Shown here: in pieces, positions 50,797-62,700 of the stretch
Layout of the letters: each line of letters begins with the position of its first letter
Numbering within the stretch: position 1 is the stretch's first letter
Assembly: GCF_000002985.6 (NCBI RefSeq)
Contig: NC_003284.9
Span: forward strand, 11,222,001 to 11,286,000
Direction: 5' to 3'
Source: Caenorhabditis elegans
Taxonomy: Eukaryota; Nematoda; Chromadorea; Rhabditida; Rhabditidae
DNA length: 64,000 nucleotides
Notes under the pieces: generated by a model
Seen by the model: only the letters and a program-made list of their open reading frames with translations
Databases searched by the model: none
What the model was told of the DNA's origin: nothing
Made by a program: the position numbers and the translations under genes

Positions 50797-53343
50797 ATGG
50801 AAGGTTATATTGTTTCTCTTCCATCTTCGCGACGATCAAGCGCTTCTAGCGCTCGAAGCGAGCAAAGTTCCACACGAACTGTCAATTACGAAGTGATTGA
50901 AAAGAGTAAGCCTTTCTTGTGCCCTCAATTTCAACTAACTCAAAAAATTGCAATTTTCGTTTAATCCCTTTTGTCTACATGCTATTATCATTAGTGTGGG
51001 AGGAAGCTGCGGTTGGTAGCAATGAAGGAGGAGGAGTAGAAAATGTTGAATAAAAAGTGAGGAGCAGTGCAAGAAATTTGACGCCCACCTAGTTTGCGCA
51101 CCGTTGAGACTCCGCTTTTGTCTCTACAGTCAGCCTCCGACTAATTCCTTGGTCACACATTACGGCAGTCAGGGGTTGCCATACAACTCACAACCTCATT
51201 TTGAAATTTCGAAGCTGCCGAGTACAGTCGGCCCTTTTCACTTTCACAATAGAAATTTACGATTTGCAGCGATGTCTTTCACTTCCACAACACCTTCAGC
51301 TAGAGCTCCGCTCGGAGGGCGTACAACCGGAAACGTTACTTGTAAGTTTATTGTTGTCTGTGCAAAACATTTAAATCAACATATTCCAGCCCAAGATCGT
51401 ATGCTCAAAATTGTGACCGAGATGCGCTCAGGTGCTGGATCCGGCTTGTCGCCATTTGGACAAAATGCTGCATCAACCATCCGTGACTCTCGTGAACGTG
51501 AGAAGAAAGAAATGAGCGATTTGAACGATCGACTTGCTAGCTACATCGAAAAGGTGTGTAATAGGAATAAGATGGACCACACCCAATAGTTGTTTTTTAG
51601 GTCCGTTTCCTAGAAGCCCAGAATAGAAAATTGGCAGCCGATCTTGACGCACTTCGTTCCAAATGGGGAAAAGACACGCACAACATTCGTAATATGTATG
51701 AGGGAGAACTTGTGGTAGGAAAATACAGAAAGGAAACTTTTGGTTAGAAAACTATATTATAGGATGCTCAAAAGCTGATTGATGAAACCAATAAGCAACG
51801 CAAGGATATGGAAGGTCAACTCAAGAAGATGCAAGATGAACTCGCTGAGATGCGCAGAAAGTACGAACATATGTTTTGAAAATTATGAACAGCATATTAC
51901 CGTTATTATACTTTTTCTACAAAATGTATTTTTCAGATTGGAAGATGCCACCAAGGGCCGTGAACAGGATCGCGCTAAGATCGACGCACTTCTAGTAACC
52001 CTTTCTAATCTTGAAGCTGAAATTAGCCTTCTGAAACGTCGTATTGCTCAGCTTGAGGATGAGGTGAAGCGGATCAAGCAAGAGAATCAGCGTTTGCTTT
52101 CTGAGCTTCAAAGAGCCCGTACCGACTTGGATCAAGAAACCCTCAATCGTATTGACTACCAAAACCAAGTTCAAACTCTTCTTGAGGAGATTGATTTCTT
52201 GCGTCGTGTCCATGACAATGAGATCAAGGAGCTTCAAACTTTGGCTTCTCGTGATACTACTCCAGAAAACCGCGAGTTCTTCAAGAACGAACTCTCCTCG
52301 GCTATTCGTGACATCCGTGAGGAATATGACCAAGTCAACAACGTTCACCGTAATGACATGGAATCCTGGTATCGTCTTAAGGTCCAAGAGATCCAAACGC
52401 AGTCTGCCAGACAGAACATGGAACAAGGGTATGCCAAAGAAGAAGTCAAAAGACTCCGCACCCAACTCAGCGATTTGCGTGGAAAGCTCGCTGATCTTGA
52501 AAGCCGCAACTCTCTCCTCGAGAAACAAATTCAAGAGCTCAACTACCAATTGGAAGATGATCAGAGATCTTATGAAGCAGCCCTCAACGACAGAGATTCC
52601 CAAATCCGCAAAATGCGTGAGGAATGCCAAGCCCTTATGGTCGAATTGCAAATGCTCCTGGATACCAAACAAACTTTGGATGCCGAAATCGCCATCTACA
52701 GAAAGATGCTCGAAGGAGAAGAGAACCGTGCTGGACTCAAGCAACTTGTCGAACAGGTTGTCAAGACCCATGCTATCACACAGGAAACCGATACCGGTAG
52801 CAGAAAGACAATTTTTTCCATTAAAACATACATCCTTTTTCAGAGACGATGAGAGTCGTCAAGGGCGAAACTGCATCCCGTCAATCGTTCCAGCGTTCTG
52901 CAAAGGGAAATGTTTCTATCCACGAGGCATCGCCGGATGGAAAGTTCATCGTCCTCCAGAACACACATCGTGCCAAGGACGAGGTAGGAACTTGAATCAC
53001 AACAGTTTCAAATATTTTTTGTTCTCTTTCAGGCTATCGGTGAGTGGAAGTTGAAGAGACGTATCGACGGAAAACGTGAGAATGTCTACACGCTTCCAAG
53101 AGACTTTGTCCTTCGTGCCGGAAAGACCCTCAAAATCTTCGCCCGTAACCAAGGAGTTGCCTCACCACCAGATCAATTGGTCTATGATGCTGAAGACTCG
53201 TTCGGAAGCGGAAACAACGTCCAAACCATCCTCTTCAACAAAGAAGGAGAGGTGAGATCAACAATTAAATGTCATTATATTTACAACATTGATATTAATT
53301 TCAGGAACGTGCTACCCACATCCAACGCCAGAGCACTGCCTAA
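50797..53343 (+). CDS. ifb-1: cytoplasmic intermediate filament protein IFB-1, long-head isoform, 580 aa
   Basis: Exons: 50797-50905 (isoform-specific head [19 protein letters not shown]...), then shared 51390-51553, 51601-51714, 51763-51860, 51937-52796, 52844-52983, 53033-53251, 53305-53343 (TAA). The product has a Ser/Arg-rich head, a long heptad-patterned rod beginning near [20 protein letters not shown] and ending at the consensus [16 protein letters not shown], and a C-terminal lamin-tail (Ig-like) domain ([18 protein letters not shown]...). The rod is the long, nuclear-lamin-length type of protostome cytoplasmic filaments. Worm IFB-1 is a partner of IFA proteins in epidermal and other filaments; knowledge of the family, not the sequence, gives this role. 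The head and tail agree with my recollection of C. elegans IFB-1. Ser-rich head motifs (RRSS) are plausible phosphorylation sites. Confidence 0.93.
51272..53343 (+). CDS. ifb-1: IFB-1, internal-promoter isoform, 567 aa
   Basis: The alternative first exon 51272-51341 ([20 protein letters not shown]...) ends in the same phase (one base) as the upstream head exon, so both join the shared exon at 51390. ATG 51272 lies two bases after a TTTGCAG acceptor ending at 51269, a typical spliced-leader site, implying a separate promoter in the intron 50906-51268. The remaining seven exons are those of the long form. C. elegans ifb-1 is known to make two isoforms with different heads from two promoters, which fits this arrangement. 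Confidence 0.9.
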
Positions 53344-53463
53344 TCAGGCGACTTCCCAACAATTAACTAGATATTGTGACAATTTCTTGTTGAAAATCCC
53401 AAAATCTTCTTCCCATTTTGTAACTTTCATGCTGATTTCTGCGCATTTATTTGACCTTATTTC

Positions 53464-53469
53464 AATAAA
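53464..53469 (+). promoter_or_regulatory. ifb-1: polyadenylation signal AATAAA of ifb-1
   Basis: AATAAA 121 bases after the ifb-1 stop codon, within a short AT-rich 3' UTR. Confidence 0.8.
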
Positions 53470-56400
53470 TCATTTATCATTCAAACATCAAAAAAAAATT
53501 TGATCACAATGTATTTGCGTAGGTTATTTTCATAGAACAGATGATGTAAAATTCTCAAAATCGTCGGAATTCGCCCACCTGAAATGGAAGCGTATGTTTT
53601 TGGTTACTAATCAATAGAGCTGAACGAAATGCCGTAAATAATTGTATATCGGCGAGATGAGCCGACGTCGACATCTAAAACTCGCGTTACTGAGAAGTTT
53701 AAAGTGTTGTCCTTCTTAAAATTCCAGTTGCACGAATATAATGTTTTAAATTTTTAAATATAATTTTGAAGTAGGAGCGTATGCCAAACAAGGGAAAATA
53801 TTTTGAAACTATGGTCACTGCGCTTGATTCGAGAAAATGAAGCTACTACAAAACTGTCTAGGGTTTTAACAAAATATTTTTCCGCTGGAATTGTTACCAA
53901 ATACTTTTTCAGCGTTCCATCTAAAAGCACATCTATTGCATTTTTAAATGAGCTTTAAATTTGCACTGAGCACTACAGTTTGCTATATTATTTCAATAAA
54001 AAAATAGAAAGCGATTTTGAGATATGTATGCTTTTTGTGTTCTTCTGACTGTCAGAAATTAATATTCGTTATTCGTTGTACAGCGGTTACCAAAAAACTT
54101 GTGACAACTAGACCAGTGATAAACGAATTGATTCGGCGATTTCTGTAAATGCTCCATTAAGAAAATTAAATTTTACTTGACAGACGGTGAATTTTTGCTG
54201 AATTCCTTGAATCAAAAGAAACATTCTTGATCAACATTTGTATGTGTTAAAATCCCTTTCACTTCAAATTCACTATTGAAAAAACACCAATAGTTCAATT
54301 CTAATCAACGTCATTAGCCATTTCCGTTTACGATAGTATTCACATGCTTGGGATTCAAATTCGATGTCAATATTCCCTTATCGACGTTAATAGTTGTCCT
54401 CATTCGTCACGTTTTTGATTGTCATCCTGCATAGGTTACGAATTTTTGAAGTTACGAATATGAAAAACGAACTAATTTAGTAAAATGACGTTTCAAACAG
54501 GAAGAAAAACGTATTCATTGAAACTCGTCTGAAAAAGGTCATTAGTGAGTTGGCAAAACAAAATAGGTCACGGTTATTACGTTGTTGTTTTGTTTCGGTT
54601 AACATATAAGATCATTGGTTTTGCTTCGCTTTTCAATTATGCACTCAAAGAAATGGAAACATAAATTATAAACAAACGAAACGTTCGGGATTGATTATTT
54701 ACAGTATACAATTGAAATAAAAGAAATCAATTTTTTAACAAATTAAAGCTTTTTAAATGTTTGAAGTATCTATGATAATTCAAAGTTTAGTTATTTGGTG
54801 CACACAACGCCTGAAAAAGTGTAACTTTTAATTTCATGGATCAGCTTAGTGTATCAAAACCAGCCATGCTTCGTAAGTTCTAATTTTTATATTACTGAGT
54901 CAAGACGTTGGCGGATCAAATTTAACTATATTTTATGTTGACCAAACAAGTTTTTGTTTACAATGTTAGAAACTATGGAAAAATACAACTGCTAGTTCAG
55001 AACTTTGTTTCTTTCACAAACACCATTTCAATTTGTTTGTTACATCACCAACGTACGAGAATTTTATCATTGTTCTGTCATCTGGAACAAATATTACCAG
55101 GAACCCTGAGCACCTAAAAATTGTTTGGAATATTGAATGTGACGTTCTAAGTTTGCGAAGCGTAAAAATTCATAAAGTGTCATCAACAAGTTTTGCACAA
55201 AAAACTCAAGTTAACAAATGAATTACAATATTACATCGTCACAAATTGGAATAGTGTTGACAAAAACATGATTTAGACACCATTCGGTTTTGATTTCGAT
55301 CAACTTACTTGAATTCATTTGAACATGTTTTGCTCGATTCTTTGAGCATTGCTACAACATAAATGTCGTCACAAAACTTTTCTACTAAGTATGCCTTATT
55401 CAAAATTGCAGCGAAAATGCTGAAAATATTTGCAAAGAGCAATGCATAAAGGTTAAAAATGGAGTCAATATTAACACTAATTCAACAATATACATTTCTT
55501 CCAATTTTATGTTTAAATTGTTTAAAGTTTGCAGACTTCAACATGGTAGGGGTTCAAACGTGCGAGTGTGCTATAGAACTCAGTTTTCATCACTTTTGTC
55601 TCTAAACAAAGAATATTCAATTTTAAAACTATTTTTTAAAAAGCAATATTTAAGTAATTTTGCATCATAGCAATCGTTTTCAACTTTTTCCCAACTAGCC
55701 GTACGCTAACCACATAGCATCGAACACAGAATATTGTGTGAAGTCAAGAAATGTTGCCTGTAATTCCAAGTCATCTATTTTTCAGTTTTAAAGTTATATG
55801 TAAAACAGCTTCTTTTTTGAAAATTAAAAAGTACACAAGTACACATGTATATTTTCTGGAGTTTCATCAACAACATTTTTGTAATCTCATTTTTCAAAAT
55901 GTTGAGCTTTTTGAGCACCAGACATGTTATCTTTCCTCTTAAAACTTTCATACAAATTTAAAACTATGGCTTCTTTAGGAAGGACAACATAAAATGTTGG
56001 TCAATCGGCAGTGCATGATTCAAAATTTAAAGGAACATTGAACAAGTATCAAACATTATGAAATATCCTTTAAAAGAACAGAGCGAGCGTCCTTCTCAGA
56101 ACAACACTTTGTTTCTAACTGTTATTGCTTTAACAACTATAAATTTATAACTATATTATTTTTCATTTTGTTTTGAACAATGTCGTGAAATTTCATGTTT
56201 TGACGTGCGGCTAATTGGAATCATGCACGTGCTTCTTCTTTTTCATTTCCAATAATAACCTGAGAGTAACACAAAACTGCATCCCGGAGGGCTTAACGAC
56301 ATGCGCATGCATTGCGTGACTTTATAACCTAATCAGCAACTAGATATGAAATCTAATGAGTCGCTAGTAATCCGTGCATGACCTGAAGCTAAAGACAATA

Positions 56401-56691
56401 TTTCACAGGAGGCATGAGACTTTATTAAGGACAAAATTGGACAATTCGAATTTTGGGAATAAGCGATACAATTTTTGATGATGAGATACATTTGTGTTCG
56501 AATGTTGAGTAGATATGAGAGTCGATATAAATGACAAAACGGCTTAACCCGTAGCACAATTATGCTGCGATTTTGAAGAAACCTCTATGAAATAGGAGAA
56601 AACGAGATACTTAAGCATATAAGTGCGAGTAAAACAATTGGACCAAAGGTAATTGTAATAAAGATTGAGTATATCTATTCAGTATTAATTA
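53470..56691. other. intergenic, no gene supported
   Basis: AT-rich, with no spliceable gene model. An open frame at 55033-55221 (plus) reads somewhat protein-like (TYENFIIVLSSGTNITRN) but lacks partner exons, so it may be chance or a gene relic. Confidence 0.6.
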
Positions 56692-57367
56692 TTAGTTGTC
56701 CTGGTCTAGCCTTTCGCGGATGATATCTTGGTTGGCGTGCACAGTGTCGAAAAAATCCTCGATTTCAGCCGGGTAGCTGTTCTTTTGTGCGGATTTCTGC
56801 TTGATCGTGTTCATCCATTCCATGACCGCTGGACGATGGACCTAACAATTTATTTATTGGACAAACATCTTCGAACAAAACTCATGGCTTACCTCGATTT
56901 GTGGGAGATTCAGATTGAGAATGTCCATTGCGTTGGATGGGAACTTTTGGATAAGGTCTATTTCGGTTTTTGGATAAATTCCACACCGCGTGAGACACGG
57001 TCCTTCCGAACAGCAAAAACTGTCCTGAAATGATTATTTATTATCAATGCTAAAAATGAAGCTATTCCTACCTGCAATCCTTTGAGAGTGTCCTTGTTGA
57101 GGAAACGGCTCCTCCTGAATATTTCTCCCATTTCCGATTTTATGATAGCATCCACATCCCACTCCCATCGGGTCCCAGAGAAAATCCCGTATTCTAGAAA
57201 AAAAAACAACAATTTCAATGTTTGAAACAGAATTCATAATACTAACCTCGTTTTGGACAGTAGTAGTAGTCTGCAGGGCAGGCTTTTGTTACTGCAATCA
57301 TAAGTTGCTCGTTGGACCAACACTGAACACCAAGTACAAGAAAAAATCCAAACTGGATGGAGTTCAT
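56692..57367 (-). CDS. secreted cysteine-containing protein, 174 aa, unrecognised
   Basis: Four exons: 57367-57247, 57193-57072, 57024-56893, 56841-56692 (TAA), separated by introns of about 47-53 bases. A TTTTCAG acceptor leaves a 9-base leader, a likely spliced-leader site. The product starts with a signal peptide (MNSIQFGFFLVLGVQC). The mature part has six cysteines, C30, C37, then C85-C86, C91 and C95 (FCCSEGPCLTRCGIYP), separated by a charged middle segment with WEWDVDAIIKSEMGEIFRRS, and a Cys-free C-terminal third rich in charged residues (ERLDQDN end). The Cys spacing does not fit a family I know (the CC-x4-C-x3-C cluster is not an insulin A chain, ShK or EGF). Extracellular location is inferred from the signal peptide. 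Confidence 0.85.
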
Positions 57368-58812
57368 ATCTATTTGCTGAAAACAAAAGTTCAAGTTGAG
57401 AAATGAGAGAATGTGGAAAAGGAGAGGAGAGAAAAAGGCCATTAAATGAATAATAATCACATAGATACTTCTTTTATACAGGCCACAATCAGTAACTTCA
57501 TCCTCTAGCTTCATATCATCAGTAGCTCATACTAATACAAGCTCCGCCTATTTAGACTCCGCCCCATATGCAGTACTTGTATGGTGATCAGAGAACTAGA
57601 GCAACATGTAGGATTTCGTTGGTCAAAATAGACTAATTAAAAATGAGCTTTGACGAGAACATTTTGAAATGATGATAGAAATGTATACAGAAACGCAATC
57701 TTTCGAGCTTTTTACAAATCTACTCCAACAATGTACTTTATGGTTTCATATAACAACTTTAGCAACCTTTATCTTTTAAATATCGCTCATGGATTGCTAG
57801 TGACAAAAAATTGTGAGCAAAACAAAAAAGTACTTTTTTCAAGATTATCAAGAGATGTTAACAAACAAATCGCAATGCCGTTCAGTTTTCGCATTAAAAA
57901 TGAATTTTATTACCCATAGAAAAATAGAAAAATACAATGATTAGGCTAAATTAGGTCTTGGAATGACGGCGAACCTCAAGTTTCTATCAGAAATCAGAAA
58001 TTGATATACACACATACACACGCTCGTGCTCAACCCTCACTATCACACATTGGCACCCGAAAAAACAACAAAACAAGATTTTTGTGGGGTGATTCGGAAG
58101 GTGGTGAAGGTCCACATCAGTACAAGGGTCGATTTTACAAGAAGATAGAAGTGACCTTTCTCAACTTCCAACACAAGATTCAAAAATGCCTTCATCTTCA
58201 GGGATGATATTTTGGAACATTTTCCTCATTACGCTGTCATTTCACACTTTGAAATAATTCAGTAGAAAGTACAAAAAAAAGAAAACACCAAGCCGGAACT
58301 AAAAAGTAGGCAAAATAAAAAGAAAAAAGGTTTCACCTCATTTTTCATCCTCGGATATTTAGCTACCAGATGTTCCGGTGATTGTAGGTACGAGAAATGA
58401 AAAAAAATAATAGAAGCTATTCTTTGACTTCTTCTTTCTGATTTGTTTTTTTTTTCTTATTTTATGGTTTCAAACACTTACTAGAGTCTTTTAAATTTGT
58501 CAGTTGAATAGTGCAGACAACATTATTGTAAGTCTTTCATGTGTTCATAAAACATCTGCATTTAATTTTCATCCTGCAGATTGCATTGCTTCTGTCTGTT
58601 ATTTTTGGAACAAGTTTTCTCATTAAGGTTCATTGAAATGCTTTTCAGTTACATGTATTAGAAAATGATAACAAAATACATGGAAAATCAAAAAAAAAAA
58701 ATAAATAAATGAAATAGTGACTGAAAAGTTATAAACGAGAACCAAAAGAAAACGAACAAAAAACATATATACAGCTAGGGCCAATTATAGTCGAATAAAT
58801 AAGCTGTTTTTA
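57368..58812. other. intergenic, 1.4 kb
   Basis: No gene is supported. It should include the promoter of the 174-residue secreted protein (minus) and the 3' end of the next minus gene. Confidence 0.65.
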
Positions 58813-59209
58813 TCAAAAGCCTCCTTCTTCACTATTGTGCGATTGGTTCTCGTAGTCTGACTCAGATGGTGCCATATTGAATGTTTTCGGCCAAGCTTTT
58901 AGAAAAAACTCATCTCCTGTTTCTTCCACTGTTTCGATTAGTCTCGTGTTCGTCATCACATCATCAAAAAAATTTGGTGCATCTAGGTTTTTGAACACGT
59001 GGTCAGTGCCACCAACCAGCTCATCATCTTCAACATAACGGCTACGGACCATTACACATTGAATGCAAATAATTAGAAACCAAACTGAAAAATAGTATCT
59101 AAACTAATTTTAACTGTGATCTTTTCGTATTCTTGGCAAAAAAAATTTAGACCCTTAAAACCTACTTTTCTACTAAAAAACAAAATTACAAACCTGACAC
59201 AGCATGCAT
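58813..59209 (-). CDS. small secreted protein, 95 aa, unrecognised; 16-base first coding exon
   Basis: Two exons: 59209-59194 (ATG plus four codons and one base) and 59084-58813 (TGA), joined across a 109-base intron (GTTTGT donor, TTTTTCAG acceptor). Splicing creates a signal peptide, MHAVSVWFLIICIQCVMV. The mature part (about 75 residues) is acidic and Cys-free: YVEDDELVGGTDHVF, NLDAPNFFDDV, a Glu-rich middle and the end NSEEGGF. A TTTGCAG acceptor at about 59286 would leave a 76-base leader. It lies about 500 bases downstream of the CUB gene on the same strand, so an operon is conceivable but unproven. An alternative is that the second exon alone is translated from an internal ATG (59054), but that would lose the signal peptide. 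Confidence 0.6.
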
Positions 59210-59715
59210 GTTATTGTATTGTTTGTTCCAAGCCTGGAAACGAAATGACCAAAAAAGCGCCTCCTTTTATTCTTCAATTTCTTGTCTGCAAACAAAAAAC
59301 ATGATTCACAATCGTATTGCTACAGAAATTTCAACCGTCAAGCAGTTAAAAAAACATCAACGTTTTGTAGCACTACTATTCTTTGATCAAGAAGACATGA
59401 CAAAAAAACATACATCTGAAAGTGGAGGGTTTTTTGACCACCTGCTTTAGCCATAAATCTACAACTGACCAAAGGGTGTTTAGTTTAAAATGATTTGGGA
59501 GGAAATTCTATCTGTCGTTCAGTGTTTGATCGCAGCTCATTCCTGACCGGAAAGCCACGTGATCTTCGGGAAAGGGAAAGTGAAAACAGTAACTGCTACA
59601 CTATAAATTTTTGTCAGAGAAATTTTCATTTTCAGGCAGGTCGCAAAAAAAGAAACATAATCAAGTAAATATAATGTATCACAAAATAATTTCATTGGTT
59701 GTAATATTGGTTTAC
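59210..59715 (-). other. gap between CUB-gene stop and next minus gene
   Basis: 506 bases, presumably the 3' UTR of the CUB gene and the leader of the 95-residue gene. No canonical AATAAA is visible on the minus strand near 59716. Confidence 0.5.
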
Positions 59716-62700
59716 TCATCCGTAAAGTTCGTTGCATCGCTCGTTGTTGTTGCCATTGTTTGATGATCCAAAGGCGATGTTGATTGAAGATCTAAAAAAC
59801 AAGTTGCAATGATGTTTATTTGTTGTCTTGAGAAATCTTACCCTGCTTCACTGGATGAGTACGAAATTGTTGGGTTGTGAAGAGACTCAAGTTGGCGATG
59901 ATTTTCTTTTTTGCGAATTACAAAATATATGACCCCAGCTATCATTGGAACAGTTAAGAATGCAACACAGATCAAAACAATCCAATGAGTTTCACCAAGC
60001 GTGTGGTCTATAGTCATGGGCCCTGAAAAAAGTTTTAAGCCGGCAGCTTAAAAACAAGGTTTAAAAATTTTAAACCTTATCTCATCTAGACTAACTTTCA
60101 ATTAATAGGAAAAAATCGATTTTTTGGCGTACACCTGATTGCATGATGTCTATTTCTCAATTAAATTTGCACTTTTTGACATTGTTCTAAACATATTATT
60201 TTGCCGTTTTACTGTGAAATTTCGACACTTAGAGTAACTTCACAAATTTTCCCGTCTCCTCCAAATTTGAATTAAAATTAAATATCGACAAAACCTATAC
60301 GCATTTGCAAATTGTAATAACTGAAAAATTAATGAGTTTGCTGATTGCGTTGGCGTTCAAAATTTCCATGTATGTAGAGCTTTGAGCAATTTTTTGTGTT
60401 GCCATTGGTAGGTAATTTCATTGTATTAAAACACACAAAAACATACGTTCTTAGTAGTTTTTTGAATTACTATACTACGTCGTGTAAGTTGTATTATTCT
60501 AACGTGTTTACAGGAAATAACTTACGAGCATACACATTTGCATGATATCCCTTGTTACCATTGCTTTCATCTGTCATGAACAAAAAAAACAGGATGTTAG
60601 AAGTTGAGTTGATTGTTACATAATTTTCTTGTCCAGATATTCTAAGAGAAATTTATATCACAAAATCTTTTTTTTCTAGAAAAACCTGGTAATTATGGGA
60701 TCAATTGTACTGTTCCCATCATAAATTTTCAGAAAATCATGATACTTCTCAATATCTGCATCCGAAATTTGAACCTCCAAGTAATGCCTGCAATGTGAAT
60801 ATAGCTGGATCTTACTTTGATGTTGACTTACCCTTTGGGTGCATAAAACGTATGTCGGCACACCAGATTTGGACAGTACACTTCCGGATAGTTTGGGCTT
60901 GTCAAAACAGATGGTTGATCCACTTTTACATAAACTTTTTCCTGGGAACATTCGCATGCTGAATTAGAATAATGTTAATGAATATCGTTACAAAATCTGA
61001 AAATTGAAGAAAAAGATGAGAGGAAGTTTAGATAACCGCGAGGTTTTAAAGGATTAAAAGATTAAAGGACGATCCGTTCTTCAAGTGCTATGCACTGCGG
61101 ATCTGGGATTCAGGTACACTGCCTGGTGGTGATCCCTCTGGGCTGTAATTTAAGCCACGTCCTAGCCGGGGACTGTGGCCGATAATCCAGTCGTGGATTG
61201 CTCCACTTCCCAATAGAGGCTGGGTGAACCTAGGGGGTGAGGCCGGACTTGAACTCGTGACCTCCAGACTGATAGCGGCCACCACTACCGACTGAGCTAT
61301 CCACCCCCTTCAACAGACTAATCAACTCAAATTTCGAAAAGTATTTTGAATGATACCTTCAACTATTTTCCAAGAAATATTCAAAACGGCGTCCGAATCG
61401 GCGAGATAAGTGAATCTAGAAAATGTGAATTCAATTGGTGACGTTGCCGATGCAATGCTTCGTTTTGTGGACAATAATTCACTGTCATACCTGGAATAGG
61501 TTTGTTATTCATAGGTACCATGTATTCTTAGTAACTCTTCTGTGAGGGTGTTCGTCAAGATATACACGATATCTTTGAGTGAGGGCTTGTCCATGATGAA
61601 CTCAATGGTCATGTATTGAGGAGGGATTTTTCTATCAGTGGAGAATTTCCAATGACAATGTATAGTACTGCAGTTTTTCGGAATCACTACAGAGAGCCAG
61701 CCAGAATTTTGATATTCTTTGTCGTTAAACATTGAACAAACACATTCTGGAACATTTAAAAATGCTAACCTATGTACATATTTTTTTTAGAATTTACAAC
61801 TACTTTTCCATCAATCTGTAAAACTGCAAGACTAATAGAGCCTAGTTTCAGAAAATATTAAGGGCATGAAAACTGTAAGAAGCGCATAAGTTAATTTTAA
61901 AATATGGTAGAACATGTATTGAAAGAAAATAAAATCCGCCAAAAATTTTTAAACAAGTCTCTGTTGAAATTAAGAGAGGAAAAGGTTTGAGAAGGAAAAT
62001 GGCAAGTTTCACTTGCTAACATGATCAAAAAAGTAAGAAATACCTTCAGGAATTTCAAGTTTTGTGATGTTCATTTCAAAATATCTCATCTGCGAAATTC
62101 CAGTAGCTCGGTACGACACTCCCAAGGTCTGTTGATCGATAATTATTGGTCGCAGAAATTTGGTTGGCATCATATTCTTTTCTTCAGTTCTGGAAACGTT
62201 GTATCGTAACTGAACTTCTTCAAAAAAAAAACAGACCGGAAAATTAATCTTCCTGATTCCATAGAACCAAGCTTCAAACTATCATATTCGTTCAATGAAC
62301 AGTTTGACAAAATCATTAGAACTGGGTGAAGTCTGTCTTTTTTCATTCTTTTTTCATTTTTTTCACTGTTTATTAGAATACGACAATGTTTTCCAGGGCA
62401 GTACAAATTAGGAAAACCGGGAGATCGAATAATCACAGAACTCATATGACCCGTTAAATTCATTCTTTTTTCAGGACAGGCGCAATCTGAAATTTGAAAA
62501 TAAACATTTCGAGAGCTTATTATATCACCTTTAGTCATCAAGCGCGCAGTAATCTTTGGAGAAGGAAAGCTATCCGTGTAACTGCTATCTCGTCGAAAAA
62601 TCACTTCCACTTTTGAAGCATCAACTAACTTTGTCCGGTTTGAATCGAAACTTTAGATTAAGTGAAACGTGGGCTATAGCTTGTAGGTGTGATGACTTAA

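Noticed and set aside
51992-52771. 259-codon minus ORF opposite ifb-1
   Set aside because: A shadow of the coiled-coil rod exon on the other strand; Leu/Phe-rich reading produced by antisense of Lys/Glu codons.
60526-60641. Splitting this CUB5 exon at an internal TCATGACAG acceptor (60571)
   Set aside because: Read through, the sequence continues the CUB domain (NSTSNILFFLFMTDESNGNK) in frame, so no intron is needed.
61088-61285. Open reading frame with Pro/Ser-rich product
   Set aside because: It lies wholly inside the tRNA-derived SINE and has no coding support.
61235-61308. Functional tRNA gene
   Set aside because: A and B boxes and an acceptor-like stem are present but the T stem fails to pair and the anticodon arm is not convincing; the attached body and tail show it is a SINE head.
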